Source: an uncultured Eubacterium sp. (GTDB lineage Bacteria > Bacillota > Clostridia > Lachnospirales > Lachnospiraceae). Taken from it: a stretch of DNA of 64,000 nt. Positions 17,934 through 25,310 of this stretch are shown in pieces (position 1 is the first letter of the stretch; each line of letters opens with the position of its first letter). The DNA lies in NCBI GenBank assembly GCA_910584245.1, contig CAJTZF010000014.1, forward strand, positions 10,049 through 74,048. Direction: 5' to 3'. The notes beneath the pieces are model-generated. The model ran no database searches. It was not told the DNA's origin and saw nothing but the letters and a program-made list of their open reading frames with translations. The position numbers were made by a program, and so were the translations under genes.

Positions 17934-18131
17934 TTGTTAGAGGTAAAGAGGAGGGCGTACCTATGTCGGGGTGTTGGATTGTCACTTTTAACAGTAGAAA
18001 GCAAATGTGTTGAAAGGTACTTGTCGGATCGACTCAATAGTTTTAGATATTGTAAGTTATAGCTAATTGTGATACTCGTTTAAATTTAGTATTATTCAAA
18101 TAGACTTTTGGTAGTTGGCAATTGGTTTTAT

Positions 18132-18160
18132 TTGGTGTTATTGATTTCAATGTTTATCAT
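18132..18160 (+). promoter_or_regulatory. Probable first promoter of the biosynthetic cluster
   Basis: TTGGTG (18132-18137) and TATCAT (18155-18160) are 17 bases apart. Transcription from here would give a leader of about 120 bases containing the hairpin at 18212-18263. Consensus match only. Confidence 0.35.
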
Positions 18161-18211
18161 AACATTAGGAGCTGATTGTAACTATAAATCTATAATAAGG
18201 ACAATAACAGG

Positions 18212-18263
18212 AGCAATGGGCAAAATACATACGTATTTTTTCTATTGAGTTTTGCGCATTGCT
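18212..18263 (+). promoter_or_regulatory. Long leader hairpin before the first cluster genes
   Basis: AGCAATGGGCAAAA (18212... within 18212-18225) pairs with TTTTGCGCATTGCT (18250-18263) with one mismatch. The loop region contains an alternative small hairpin, AAAATAC/GTATTTT (18222-18239), followed by T residues. The two helices share bases and cannot form together, as in attenuators. The right arm ends 9 bases before the ribosome binding site at 18273. Confidence 0.45.
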
Positions 18264-18289
18264 AAATAGTTTGGAAGGAGGTGAGCGCG

Positions 18290-18388
18290 ATGTGGAGAAA
18301 ATTCTTGTTGAAAAAGGCGAAAAGAAATTCAACATGGCAATCAGCAGCATGGCAGTCGGCTGAAGCGGTTTTGGAAGGAGAAAAATAA
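18290..18388 (+). CDS. Small basic peptide, 32 aa, translationally coupled to the DinB-like gene
   Basis: Reads MWRKFLLKKAKRNSTWQSAA followed by WQSAEAVLEGEK. It has one of the best ribosome binding sites in the window (AAGGAGGTGA, 18275-18284) and its TAA overlaps the next ATG (TAATG at 18386-18390), so it is probably translated and coupled. The N-terminus is cationic and WQSA occurs twice. It could be a leader peptide that aids translation of the next gene, a small regulatory peptide, or a precursor for one of the SPASM enzymes. No family is recognised. Confidence 0.55.
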   Translation: MWRKFLLKKAKRNSTWQSAAWQSAEAVLEGEK

Positions 18389-18864
18389 TGACAAAGGAAC
18401 TCGAAGGAATTCTTTCTGAATGGAAGTTTTGTCGAAATAACACGATAGAGTTTATCAAAAGTTTCAGTGATGCGATCCTTGATATGAAATTACCGCGAAG
18501 TGGGTTGGATACATTTAGAAAGCATTTTGTAGAAATGGCAAATGTACAGGAGGCATACATTAGGGGAATTGAAACAACTCAGATGTCTTTTGGTGAAACT
18601 TCAGAGAGTATTGCAGAGGATTGTCCAGTGACATCAATTCTGCAACATATGCAGCAGTTGGATGATAGAATGTTAGAAGCGCTAAATCAAATTGACGACA
18701 ATTGTCAAATTAATTGGTTTGGTGAAAAGAAAACACTTTATGGACATGTTTGTGCACTTTGTACCCATGAAATTCTACATATTGGACAAATAATCGCATT
18801 TTGTTATACGTTAGATGTTCCGATTCCAAACAGTGTTGCTCAGGACTGGGATCTACCAGTATAG
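18388..18864 (+). CDS. DinB-fold (DinB/YfiT superfamily) metalloprotein
   Basis: 158 residues predicted to form the four-helix DinB bundle. The conserved metal triad is present as His46 and the HEILH motif (His127, His131). The superfamily includes thiol S-transferases (mycothiol- or bacillithiol-dependent) and stress-induced proteins; members can detoxify electrophiles. In this position, first full gene of a biosynthetic block that also carries an AlkD-like glycosylase, a detoxification or resistance role is plausible but unproved. Start is fixed by the TAATG overlap and by GGAAGGAG upstream. Confidence 0.75.
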   Translation: MTKELEGILSEWKFCRNNTIEFIKSFSDAILDMKLPRSGLDTFRKHFVEMANVQEAYIRGIETTQMSFGETSESIAEDCPVTSILQHMQQLDDRMLEALNQIDDNCQINWFGEKKTLYGHVCALCTHEILHIGQIIAFCYTLDVPIPNSVAQDWDLPV

Positions 18865-18872
18865 TAGTGTAG

Positions 18873-18903
18873 TTGGATAGGTATCGTTCAGATATCTATC
18901 CAA
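18873..18903 (+). promoter_or_regulatory. Near-perfect inverted repeat between the DinB-like and HemW-like genes
   Basis: TTGGATAGGTATC (18873-18885) and GATATCTATCCAA (18891-18903) pair over 13 positions with one G-U around a 5-base loop. No T-run follows, so it may be a regulator operator, an mRNA processing or stability element, or a weak attenuator in the 97-base gap. Confidence 0.45.
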
Positions 18904-18961
18904 TAACTAAAATATTCAAATGGAACAATCAAAGGTAACCGATTTTGAAAGGAGATCTGTA

Positions 18962-20338
18962 ATGAAGGAAGAAAATATGTATACTCCACTTGTAGACGAA
19001 AGTGAATGGTTGAAAAAGTACCCGGATGTAGATAGGGAGTATGTGTGGTCATATCCATTAATCCATGAAAATAATATATTTAGTCCCCAAAGTATTTTTG
19101 AAATCTCAGATATTCCTATGGCATCATATGATACGGTGGTATATGTGCATGTTCCAGCATGTCTTTTTAGATGTCCAATGTGCCCATTCTATGTGGAATT
19201 AATAAATAATCGTACAGAATTAGACGGTTATGGAGATACAATAATAAAAGAATTAATGATGTATGAGAAGTCCCCAATAATATCTAAGTTACAGGTTAAG
19301 TCAATTTATTTTGGAGGGGGAACGGCATCGCTATTGCCAGCAAAGGACATAGGGAAAATTATATCAAAAATACGGAAAGTGTTTTCAATTAAGGAGGAAA
19401 TCGAAATAACGGTGGAGGGACATCCAGCGGTTGTCGATTATAATTATTTGTCTGAAATACGACAGTATGGTGTGAATAGAGTATCATTTGGAATTCAATC
19501 ATTTAATGATGCGACATTAAAAAGCCTGGGATTAAGGCAAACCAAAGAGGCAAATATTAGTGCTATCCAAAATTCAAAAAAGGTTGGTTTTTATACAGTT
19601 GCAACAGATATGCTATATAGGACACCAAATCAGACTATAGATGATTTGGAGAATCAGTTAAAAACTTTTTATAATTTTGGTGTAAATTCGATTAGTGCCT
19701 ATAGTCTTGAACTATCAGTAAGACAAGGTTCGTTGAGTAAAGATCAGCCCAATGAAGAAATAGATAAGGAAATGTTTTATTATATTAATAATTTTTTTAA
19801 TGAAAAGGGATGGGATCATACTGCACAGCCAGACTATGCGCAACGTAGCCATGTCCAGAAAGAAATTTTGGTCACATGGAAAGCGCCACAGGGTCAAACA
19901 ATTGGCTTAGGTGCAGGAGCATGCTCATCATTTAATGGGGTAAATTACTATAATGTTCATAATATGAGTGAGTATCATCGGGTAGTTAATGAAGGATGTT
20001 TGCCAGTCTTAACGGGACAGAAGTATACAATTGAAGATGCAATGAGCAGATATGCCGTTTTAGGAGCTCGTTGTTTCTTTTTGTCATACAGTGAATTTAA
20101 AAAAGTATTTGGAATGGAGTTCGAACAAGCTTTTTCACCGGTAGTTGATTTATTAGAGTTTCAGGGACTCGTTAGAAGGACGATAGATGGAGTTGAGGTA
20201 ACAAAAAAGGGAAAGTATTATGTTGATAACATTTCTAAATCGTTCTATTCAATAGCAAATCGTTGCCATTTACAGCCTTGGGGTGAAAAAATGAATGGTG
20301 CGGTAGCGGAAAAATATCTTAAAATTAGTACATTGTGA
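18962..20338 (+). CDS. HemW/HemN-like radical SAM enzyme (class C methylase/cyclopropanase-type)
   Basis: 458 residues of the coproporphyrinogen-oxidase-like radical SAM family. The signature YVHVPACLFRCPMCPFY carries the HemN-type CX3CX2C (Cys67, Cys71, Cys74), followed by YFGGGTASLL and the C-terminal HemW_C-like region. Besides true HemW, this family contains class C radical SAM methylases (NosN, TbtI) and the cyclopropane-forming enzymes C10P and YtkT. A biosynthetic rather than heme role is favoured because the next gene is a SAM methyltransferase, as in the C10P/C10Q pair, and the surroundings are biosynthetic. ATG 18962 follows GAAAGGAGATCTGTA; an in-frame ATG at 18920 lacks such a site. 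Confidence 0.83.
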   Translation: MKEENMYTPLVDESEWLKKYPDVDREYVWSYPLIHENNIFSPQSIFEISDIPMASYDTVVYVHVPACLFRCPMCPFYVELINNRTELDGYGDTIIKELMMYEKSPIISKLQVKSIYFGGGTASLLPAKDIGKIISKIRKVFSIKEEIEITVEGHPAVVDYNYLSEIRQYGVNRVSFGIQSFNDATLKSLGLRQTKEANISAIQNSKKVGFYTVATDMLYRTPNQTIDDLENQLKTFYNFGVNSISAYSLELSVRQGSLSKDQPNEEIDKEMFYYINNFFNEKGWDHTAQPDYAQRSHVQKEILVTWKAPQGQTIGLGAGACSSFNGVNYYNVHNMSEYHRVVNEGCLPVLTGQKYTIEDAMSRYAVLGARCFFLSYSEFKKVFGMEFEQAFSPVVDLLEFQGLVRRTIDGVEVTKKGKYYVDNISKSFYSIANRCHLQPWGEKMNGAVAEKYLKISTL

Positions 20339-20366
20339 TATCATACAATTGGTAGAAAGGAGCAAT

Positions 20367-21179
20367 ATGGAACCAAAAAGTTGGCAGGTTGGATACCCCG
20401 AAGGGGTGATAAAATACATAGATGCATTTAGGGAAAAATATTTTCAGTATGATATATTTGATAATGTTGTAAAGAAGTATGCAGAAAGAAATATTTTAAC
20501 AGAGGGACGCAGGATTCTTTCCTTAGGTTCAGGAACGGGACGTCATGAAGTAGAGTTAAGTAAAATGGGTTATGAAGTAATCGGGCTTGAACGAAATGAG
20601 GAGTCAATTGGCGTGGCAAATAAATATATTGAGAAATCTGGCGCTAATGTGAAAATATTAAAATGTGATTTCCTTGACTATGAAGAGTTAAACCGGGTTA
20701 TGAAAACAGTTGGAACAGTTGACATTGTTTTGTTATTACTAATACCAATTAGCGTCTATGATTATTGCAAAGCAATAAAAAATACGTCTGGCTGGCTGAG
20801 ACAAGGTGGCCTTTTTATTACTGATAATTTTGGGTATTCGGAAGAAATTGATAAGAATAGATTAACTTTGAAATCGGATGTGGAAGTAGTTTCAGGTGAA
20901 CAAAACGACGATTTCATTGTGAGGTTAAATTACTATGAGTATAAAAATGACATTGTAAACTGGGATGCAATTTATTTGTATAATAATAAGATGAATCAAG
21001 TTGTAATGAAACGGGATCATGATGTGCTAGAAGTAGTAAGTGAAGACGAAATTGAAAAAGTATTTAATATTGATAAAGATCAGTTTGAACAGCTGGATAC
21101 GTATAGAATTGTGGAATGTGACGATGCACTATGCCCCCCGCTTCTATATGAATATTTATTAGGATGGAGAAAGAAATGA
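20367..21179 (+). CDS. Class I SAM-dependent methyltransferase
   Basis: 270 residues with a Rossmann-fold methyltransferase core: motif I ILSLGSGTGRHEVELS (Gly54, Gly56, Gly58), acidic post-I residue in VIGLERNEE, and motif II-IV region DIVLLLLIPIS. It begins 28 bases after the HemW-like gene behind AGAAAGGAG, and its stop overlaps the next start (ATGA, 21176-21179). Its acceptor could be a small-molecule intermediate. In CC-1065 biosynthesis a methyltransferase (C10Q) completes cyclopropane formation after the HemN-like enzyme, which is the reason to note the pairing. That function is inference. Confidence 0.85.
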   Translation: MEPKSWQVGYPEGVIKYIDAFREKYFQYDIFDNVVKKYAERNILTEGRRILSLGSGTGRHEVELSKMGYEVIGLERNEESIGVANKYIEKSGANVKILKCDFLDYEELNRVMKTVGTVDIVLLLLIPISVYDYCKAIKNTSGWLRQGGLFITDNFGYSEEIDKNRLTLKSDVEVVSGEQNDDFIVRLNYYEYKNDIVNWDAIYLYNNKMNQVVMKRDHDVLEVVSEDEIEKVFNIDKDQFEQLDTYRIVECDDALCPPLLYEYLLGWRKK

Positions 21180-22240
21180 AAAGAAAAATGTTATTTTCAA
21201 ATAGAATGTATTATGAAATTATTTCGTCTTGTAATTTATCGTGTAAACATTGTAGTGATTTGTTATCAGGGCAAGTTGAAATGCTTGAAGTTGATGAAAT
21301 TTTGAATTTTCATAATAAAATGTCAGAACTGGGTATTTTAGACAGTGTCGTCACTGGCGGTGAACCGACTTTACATCCGAAGTTCAAAGAAATAGTATTT
21401 GGTTTGTCGGAGTATGGAAATGTTGTTATTACTACAAATGCGACGGCCATTTCATATGAAATGGTGAAAGAGATTCTGAATTATAATAAGAATATTCATA
21501 TTCAAATTAGTTTAGATGGTTTGAGTAGAGAAACATTTGAAAAAATAAGGGGAAAAGGACAGTATGATAAGGTTATTGCAATAATTAATCAGATTATACA
21601 TGATGGGTTACAAAAGCAGTTGGCATTTTCAATGACAATTATGAAGGATAACTACTCTGAAGTTGGCGGGTTGATAGATTTTGCAAGTAAGAACGGGATT
21701 AGAGTTGTTCATTTTCCTCAGTTATTGCCAATTGGAAATGCAAAGAAGAATTGGGAGGATATTGCTCCTGATTGTGCGGAACAAATATGTATTGAAAATG
21801 ATTTTTTAAAACGGATGAGTGAAGATAAGGAACCGCTGGAGATTTCATGCAACAGACTTAATCAGATTGCTGCCAGATGGGAGAACTCAGAGAAGGCAAG
21901 TTGCCTGAGTAATATGGTTCTAAAGGTTGTCCCAAACGGCGATATACTTCCTTGTCCATCTGCATCAAATTGTGAATATAGAGTGGAAAATATAAGGCAC
22001 ATTAAGGACGCAGAAGAATTATATGAGGCATGTTTACGGAAGAATACGGAGTTAGTTTCATTGATTACCCAAAATTCATTATGTGATAAGAATTGTACGT
22101 GTTTCGAAGAGTGTCGAGGCGAATTTTGTTCAAATTGTATGTTATTAGGATCCCCTCAGGAAAATACTTTTACATATGAGTGTACAGTAAGAAAAAGGCA
22201 TTTTGAGGAAATTAGAAAGGAAATAAAGGAGGAGATATGA
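21176..22240 (+). CDS. Radical SAM/SPASM-domain enzyme
   Basis: 354 residues. The N-terminal SSCNLSCKHCSDL gives the CX3CX2C cluster site (Cys19, Cys23, Cys26), then VVTGGEPTLHPKF and a C-terminal Cys-rich SPASM/twitch region (for example GDILPCPSAS, LCDKNCTCFEECRGEFCSNC) that would bind auxiliary Fe-S clusters. This group includes peptide-modifying maturases and small-molecule dehydrogenases or carbon-carbon bond formers such as MoaA-like enzymes. There is no N-terminal peptide-recognition domain. Start 21176 overlaps the previous stop; GGATGGAG lies upstream. The next gene overlaps it by 4 bases. Confidence 0.86.
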   Translation: MKRKMLFSNRMYYEIISSCNLSCKHCSDLLSGQVEMLEVDEILNFHNKMSELGILDSVVTGGEPTLHPKFKEIVFGLSEYGNVVITTNATAISYEMVKEILNYNKNIHIQISLDGLSRETFEKIRGKGQYDKVIAIINQIIHDGLQKQLAFSMTIMKDNYSEVGGLIDFASKNGIRVVHFPQLLPIGNAKKNWEDIAPDCAEQICIENDFLKRMSEDKEPLEISCNRLNQIAARWENSEKASCLSNMVLKVVPNGDILPCPSASNCEYRVENIRHIKDAEELYEACLRKNTELVSLITQNSLCDKNCTCFEECRGEFCSNCMLLGSPQENTFTYECTVRKRHFEEIRKEIKEEI

Positions 22241-23196
22241 AAGAAAGAGTGTTAGAGACCTTTGTACCTTTATATATATCTAATTATTGTGACTCAAATT
22301 GCTTAATGTGTAATATGAGAAAAAGTAATGGTGATTTAGTTAGGATTGAAGCGAGCGATGAGGAAATATTTGAACAATTAAAAATAATTTACGAAATTGA
22401 AAAAATATCATCTGTGTGTTTTCTTTGCGGAGAATATTATGCAAAAGAGGATAGGGTAAAGCATATAAAAAAGATTATAAAAAGCATTACTTGTGCATTT
22501 GAAATTGGATTTAAAAAGGTATTCTTTAATATTGGAGCGCTATTTGACGATGAGATCGGGATGTTTTATAAAGAATTTGTGGGAAGCGGCAAAGTTGTAT
22601 TATCCCTTTTCCAAGAAACGTATGATAGAGATACCTACCATTCTTATTTTGGGAGAGACATAAAATCGATTCCCAAAGCACACTTTGATTTGCGGTATTC
22701 AACACCGGCGCGTTGGCTAGGAGCGGGATTTAAGTCAGTGGATATAGGAATTCTTTTAGGGTTGCATAATCCATATAATGACCTTGATAAACTGATAGAG
22801 CATGCCAATATGTTATCCCAAAAAGGAGAAGGGGAAGTATATGTATCATTACCTAGGATTCGAGGGGTTAAAAATGTTCCATATGAGATTGACGACATGA
22901 AATATAGTGAAATTATTAAAAGAGTACGAATTGCCTGTCCAGATAGCAAGCTAATAATAACCACAAGGGAAATAAGAGAATTTATTGATCATGTACTTGA
23001 CTATATTGATGTTGTCAGTCCTGGGTGTTCAGATGTGATACCATATACTGTTGAGGGAGAATTAAAGAATAATATTTTAACATCACAGTTTGTTGTCTCA
23101 GAGAAAAGAGAGCGTCCAAGCAAGTTTTTGGATCAGTTTAAGACGACATTTGCATTTTATAAGGACAATATAGAGGGAAATAGTATTGATAATTAA
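22237..23196 (+). CDS. ThiH/HydG/NosL-like radical SAM aromatic amino acid lyase
   Basis: 319 residues. The cluster motif YCDSNCLMC provides Cys18, Cys22 and Cys25. The central region VLSLFQETYDRDTYH, FDLRYSTPARWLGAG and IGILLGLHNP matches the conserved layout of ThiH, HydG, CofH and NosL/NocL, which cleave or rearrange tyrosine or tryptophan. No thiamine, hydrogenase or F420 genes are nearby, so the product probably feeds the cluster's own compound, for example a cresol, dehydroglycine, indole or methylindole-carboxylate unit. Which amino acid is used cannot be decided from the sequence. Start overlaps the previous gene by 4 bases (ATGA). Confidence 0.82.
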   Translation: MKERVLETFVPLYISNYCDSNCLMCNMRKSNGDLVRIEASDEEIFEQLKIIYEIEKISSVCFLCGEYYAKEDRVKHIKKIIKSITCAFEIGFKKVFFNIGALFDDEIGMFYKEFVGSGKVVLSLFQETYDRDTYHSYFGRDIKSIPKAHFDLRYSTPARWLGAGFKSVDIGILLGLHNPYNDLDKLIEHANMLSQKGEGEVYVSLPRIRGVKNVPYEIDDMKYSEIIKRVRIACPDSKLIITTREIREFIDHVLDYIDVVSPGCSDVIPYTVEGELKNNILTSQFVVSEKRERPSKFLDQFKTTFAFYKDNIEGNSIDN

Positions 23197-23225
23197 TTTA
23201 CAAAAAGGAGATGGAAGCAAGTAAG

Positions 23226-23699
23226 ATGAATATTTTCTTAGGAGGGCCTATTACAAATATACTGGATTCTTCTGGATTAGTTAAGAAACAATTCAGGAAT
23301 GAGGTGGAGGGTATTATCCGGTATTTATGTGAACATAAGTATACTATTTTTTCTGCCCATGAAACAGAAAGGTATGGAGAGGAGACATCAAAGTTTACGA
23401 ATATGGACATTCTTCGACGCGATTTCTCTTGGATGGAAAAATGTGATTTATATATTGCATACTATGCAAGTATGAAAAAAGAGATATTAAGAAGTGATGG
23501 AACGAATATTGAAATTGGTTGGGCATATGCACTAAATAAGCCAATAATAGTAATTTGTGATTTTTTGCTCGTATCACAGTTGTCACTTATATTACAAGGA
23601 ATGTTGCAGACGAAAGCAGCTAATCTATTTTGTGGTGAACTGGGGGAGGATTTGATTGCTATGATTCAGCAAAGTGTAAGAGAGGGTGAAATAAGATGA
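23226..23699 (+). CDS. Nucleoside 2-deoxyribosyltransferase-like N-glycosidase
   Basis: 157 residues of the Nuc_deoxyrib_tr family. FLGGPI at the N-terminus and SDGTNIEIGWAYAL, with the likely catalytic Glu97, are diagnostic. Relatives in natural-product pathways (MilB, BlsM) hydrolyse CMP or hydroxymethyl-CMP to release the free base. It is followed, with a 4-base overlap, by a dihydroorotate-dehydrogenase-like gene and then a creatininase-like gene, which suggests a short route that takes a pyrimidine nucleotide apart. The start at 23226 is preferred over 23211, where AGGAG abuts the ATG. Confidence 0.75.
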   Translation: MNIFLGGPITNILDSSGLVKKQFRNEVEGIIRYLCEHKYTIFSAHETERYGEETSKFTNMDILRRDFSWMEKCDLYIAYYASMKKEILRSDGTNIEIGWAYALNKPIIVICDFLLVSQLSLILQGMLQTKAANLFCGELGEDLIAMIQQSVREGEIR

Positions 23700-24526
23700 G
23701 ACTGTTAGATTGGGAAATTGATAATCCGATAATAGTTTCTTCGGGTCCATTTACGAATAGCAAATCACAAATTGATAAGATGTTTTCTTATGGCCCTGGA
23801 GCTGTTGTGACAAAGACAATTTCGGCAGAGGAACTAATAGGAAAGCATAGTATTATTAAGAAATCCGGATATTTTTTCAATAGGGAAGGATATTCCGATA
23901 GGTCGCTTGAATATTGGGAAGATGTATTTAGTGAATTTTCCGAAAAAAATTTAATTGCTAACATTAGTGGAACGACGAGTAGCCATATTTGTCAGTTAGT
24001 AAAGTTTTGTGAGAAATGCGGCATAAAAATGATTGAGCTTGGACTATCGTGTCCAACATTAGGTATGGATCCAATCTGTACGGATCTTGGAAGATTGGAA
24101 GAGATTTGTTTGGCGGTCAGAAAAAGGGCGAGTGTTCCTCTGATTGCAAAAATTATGATTTCGACATCAAAGAGTATGAATGTTAAAATGGTTGAGGTAA
24201 TAAAGAAAACAGGAATTGATGCTATATCCGTTACAGATACTTTGCCTGCATTAAAATATAATGAAGAAGGGATTGCGCAATATGGAGGGATTTCAGGACC
24301 GTTTTTAAAACCGATGGTAATGAAGTTTTTTCAGGATGTAGAGACGATTGATATATGTAAAATAGGAATTGGGGGAATTGAAACGGGACAAGATGTGTGG
24401 GATTATCTTAGAAGTGGAAGTAGTGCTGTAGAAGTTTGTTCCGTTTTACTTGCTAGAGGACAAGAGTACTTACCGTATTTAATTAACGAATATCAGGAAA
24501 TGGAACATAGAAATAAAACGACATAA
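23696..24526 (+). CDS. Dihydroorotate/dihydropyrimidine-dehydrogenase-like flavoprotein
   Basis: 276-residue FMN-binding TIM barrel of the DHODH/PreA family. Visible are the N-terminal NPIIVSSGPFTNS, the active-site loop ELGLSCPTLGMDP with a Cys at the place of the catalytic base of class 1 enzymes, ISVTDTLPA, and the phosphate-binding IGIGGIETGQDVWDYL. No other pyrimidine-biosynthesis gene is present, so it is unlikely to be housekeeping PyrD. Next to a base-releasing N-glycosidase and an amidohydrolase, reduction of a pyrimidine ring (uracil to dihydrouracil type) is the simplest inference. It may also oxidise a different cyclic substrate. Confidence 0.78.
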   Translation: MRLLDWEIDNPIIVSSGPFTNSKSQIDKMFSYGPGAVVTKTISAEELIGKHSIIKKSGYFFNREGYSDRSLEYWEDVFSEFSEKNLIANISGTTSSHICQLVKFCEKCGIKMIELGLSCPTLGMDPICTDLGRLEEICLAVRKRASVPLIAKIMISTSKSMNVKMVEVIKKTGIDAISVTDTLPALKYNEEGIAQYGGISGPFLKPMVMKFFQDVETIDICKIGIGGIETGQDVWDYLRSGSSAVEVCSVLLARGQEYLPYLINEYQEMEHRNKTT

Positions 24527-24552
24527 ATTTAAGTAGACTGGAGGGGAATATA

Positions 24553-25302
24553 TTGAAATTTTATGGTGATTTGACATGGAAACAGGTTACTCAAAGTTTG
24601 GATCATAGGATTCTGTTTATCCCATGTGGTTCTTTAGAACAACATGGACCCCATCTGCCATTAAATGTAGATACGGTTATTACAGAGGAAATTGCGAAAA
24701 GAATAGCATCTACTTGTGGGGGAATAGTAGCTCCAGCGATAAATTATGGTGCGAGAAGTTTGCCGGGGAGCGGTGGAGGATATGGGTTTCCTGGGAATAT
24801 TCATATTAGAGGGGAGCTATTGATAGAGATATATTATGATATTATCCATTCTTTTTTGAAAAATGGTGCAAGGCGGTTGGTAATTATTAATGGACATTGG
24901 GAAAATTATTCTTTTCTTATTGAGGCAATAGAAAAACTACGGGAGGAGAACAAATTAGAGGGGAAAAAATTATGTTCACTATCGTGGTGGGATGTTGTGA
25001 ATTGGGAAGAAATGATTGGAATATTTGGTGAATTTTTTGGCTGGCATACTGAACATGCTGGCCAGGCTGAAACTGCGCTAATGATGTATTATCATTCTGA
25101 AAAAGTATTATTAAACGAAAGAGTTGATACAGATCATATTCACCCTGAAAATATTTACAGTTATCCAATTCCGGAAGATTGGAGTAGTGAAAACGGAAAT
25201 CTTTGTAACACAACACATGTTACATATCAAATGGGAGAACAGTTAGCCAAAGTAATTGAGGCGCGACTTAATGAATTAGTAGAAAAGTTAATGAAGGAGT
25301 AA
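24553..25302 (+). CDS. Creatininase-family amidohydrolase
   Basis: 249 residues of the creatininase/ArfB/MftE superfamily. Metal-binding motifs are complete: CGSLEQHGPHLPLNVD (Glu29, His31, Asp40), IINGHWEN and TEHAGQAETALM. Family members open cyclic amides or cleave formamides and C-terminal dipeptides. Two readings fit the context: opening of a reduced pyrimidine ring after the two preceding enzymes, or MftE-like peptide trimming linked to the SPASM enzymes, with the small-molecule reading favoured. Start is TTG 24553 with CTGGAGGGG upstream. Confidence 0.82.
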   Translation: MKFYGDLTWKQVTQSLDHRILFIPCGSLEQHGPHLPLNVDTVITEEIAKRIASTCGGIVAPAINYGARSLPGSGGGYGFPGNIHIRGELLIEIYYDIIHSFLKNGARRLVIINGHWENYSFLIEAIEKLREENKLEGKKLCSLSWWDVVNWEEMIGIFGEFFGWHTEHAGQAETALMMYYHSEKVLLNERVDTDHIHPENIYSYPIPEDWSSENGNLCNTTHVTYQMGEQLAKVIEARLNELVEKLMKE

Positions 25303-25310
25303 ACTGTAAA

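Larger units (their letters stand above)
17936..18289. other. AT-rich non-coding stretch at the left edge of the biosynthetic block
   Basis: No convincing gene longer than a few codons. A 16-codon frame, MSGCWIVTFNSRKQMC (17963-18013), has GAGGAGGG seven bases or so upstream but sits directly after a terminator with no clear promoter; it may be the broken start of a lost gene. The right part holds a probable promoter (18132-18160) and a hairpin (18212-18263) before the first gene of the block. Confidence 0.5.

Noticed and set aside
18962..20338. Housekeeping HemW/coproporphyrinogen dehydrogenase
   Set aside because: Possible by family, but the gene is embedded in a biosynthetic operon beside a methyltransferase and far from grpE/dnaK or lepA, the usual hemW neighbourhood; kept as an alternative only.
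23696..24526. Housekeeping pyrD for pyrimidine biosynthesis
   Set aside because: No pyrK, pyrF or pyrE neighbours; it overlaps the N-glycosidase gene and sits in the AT-rich block.
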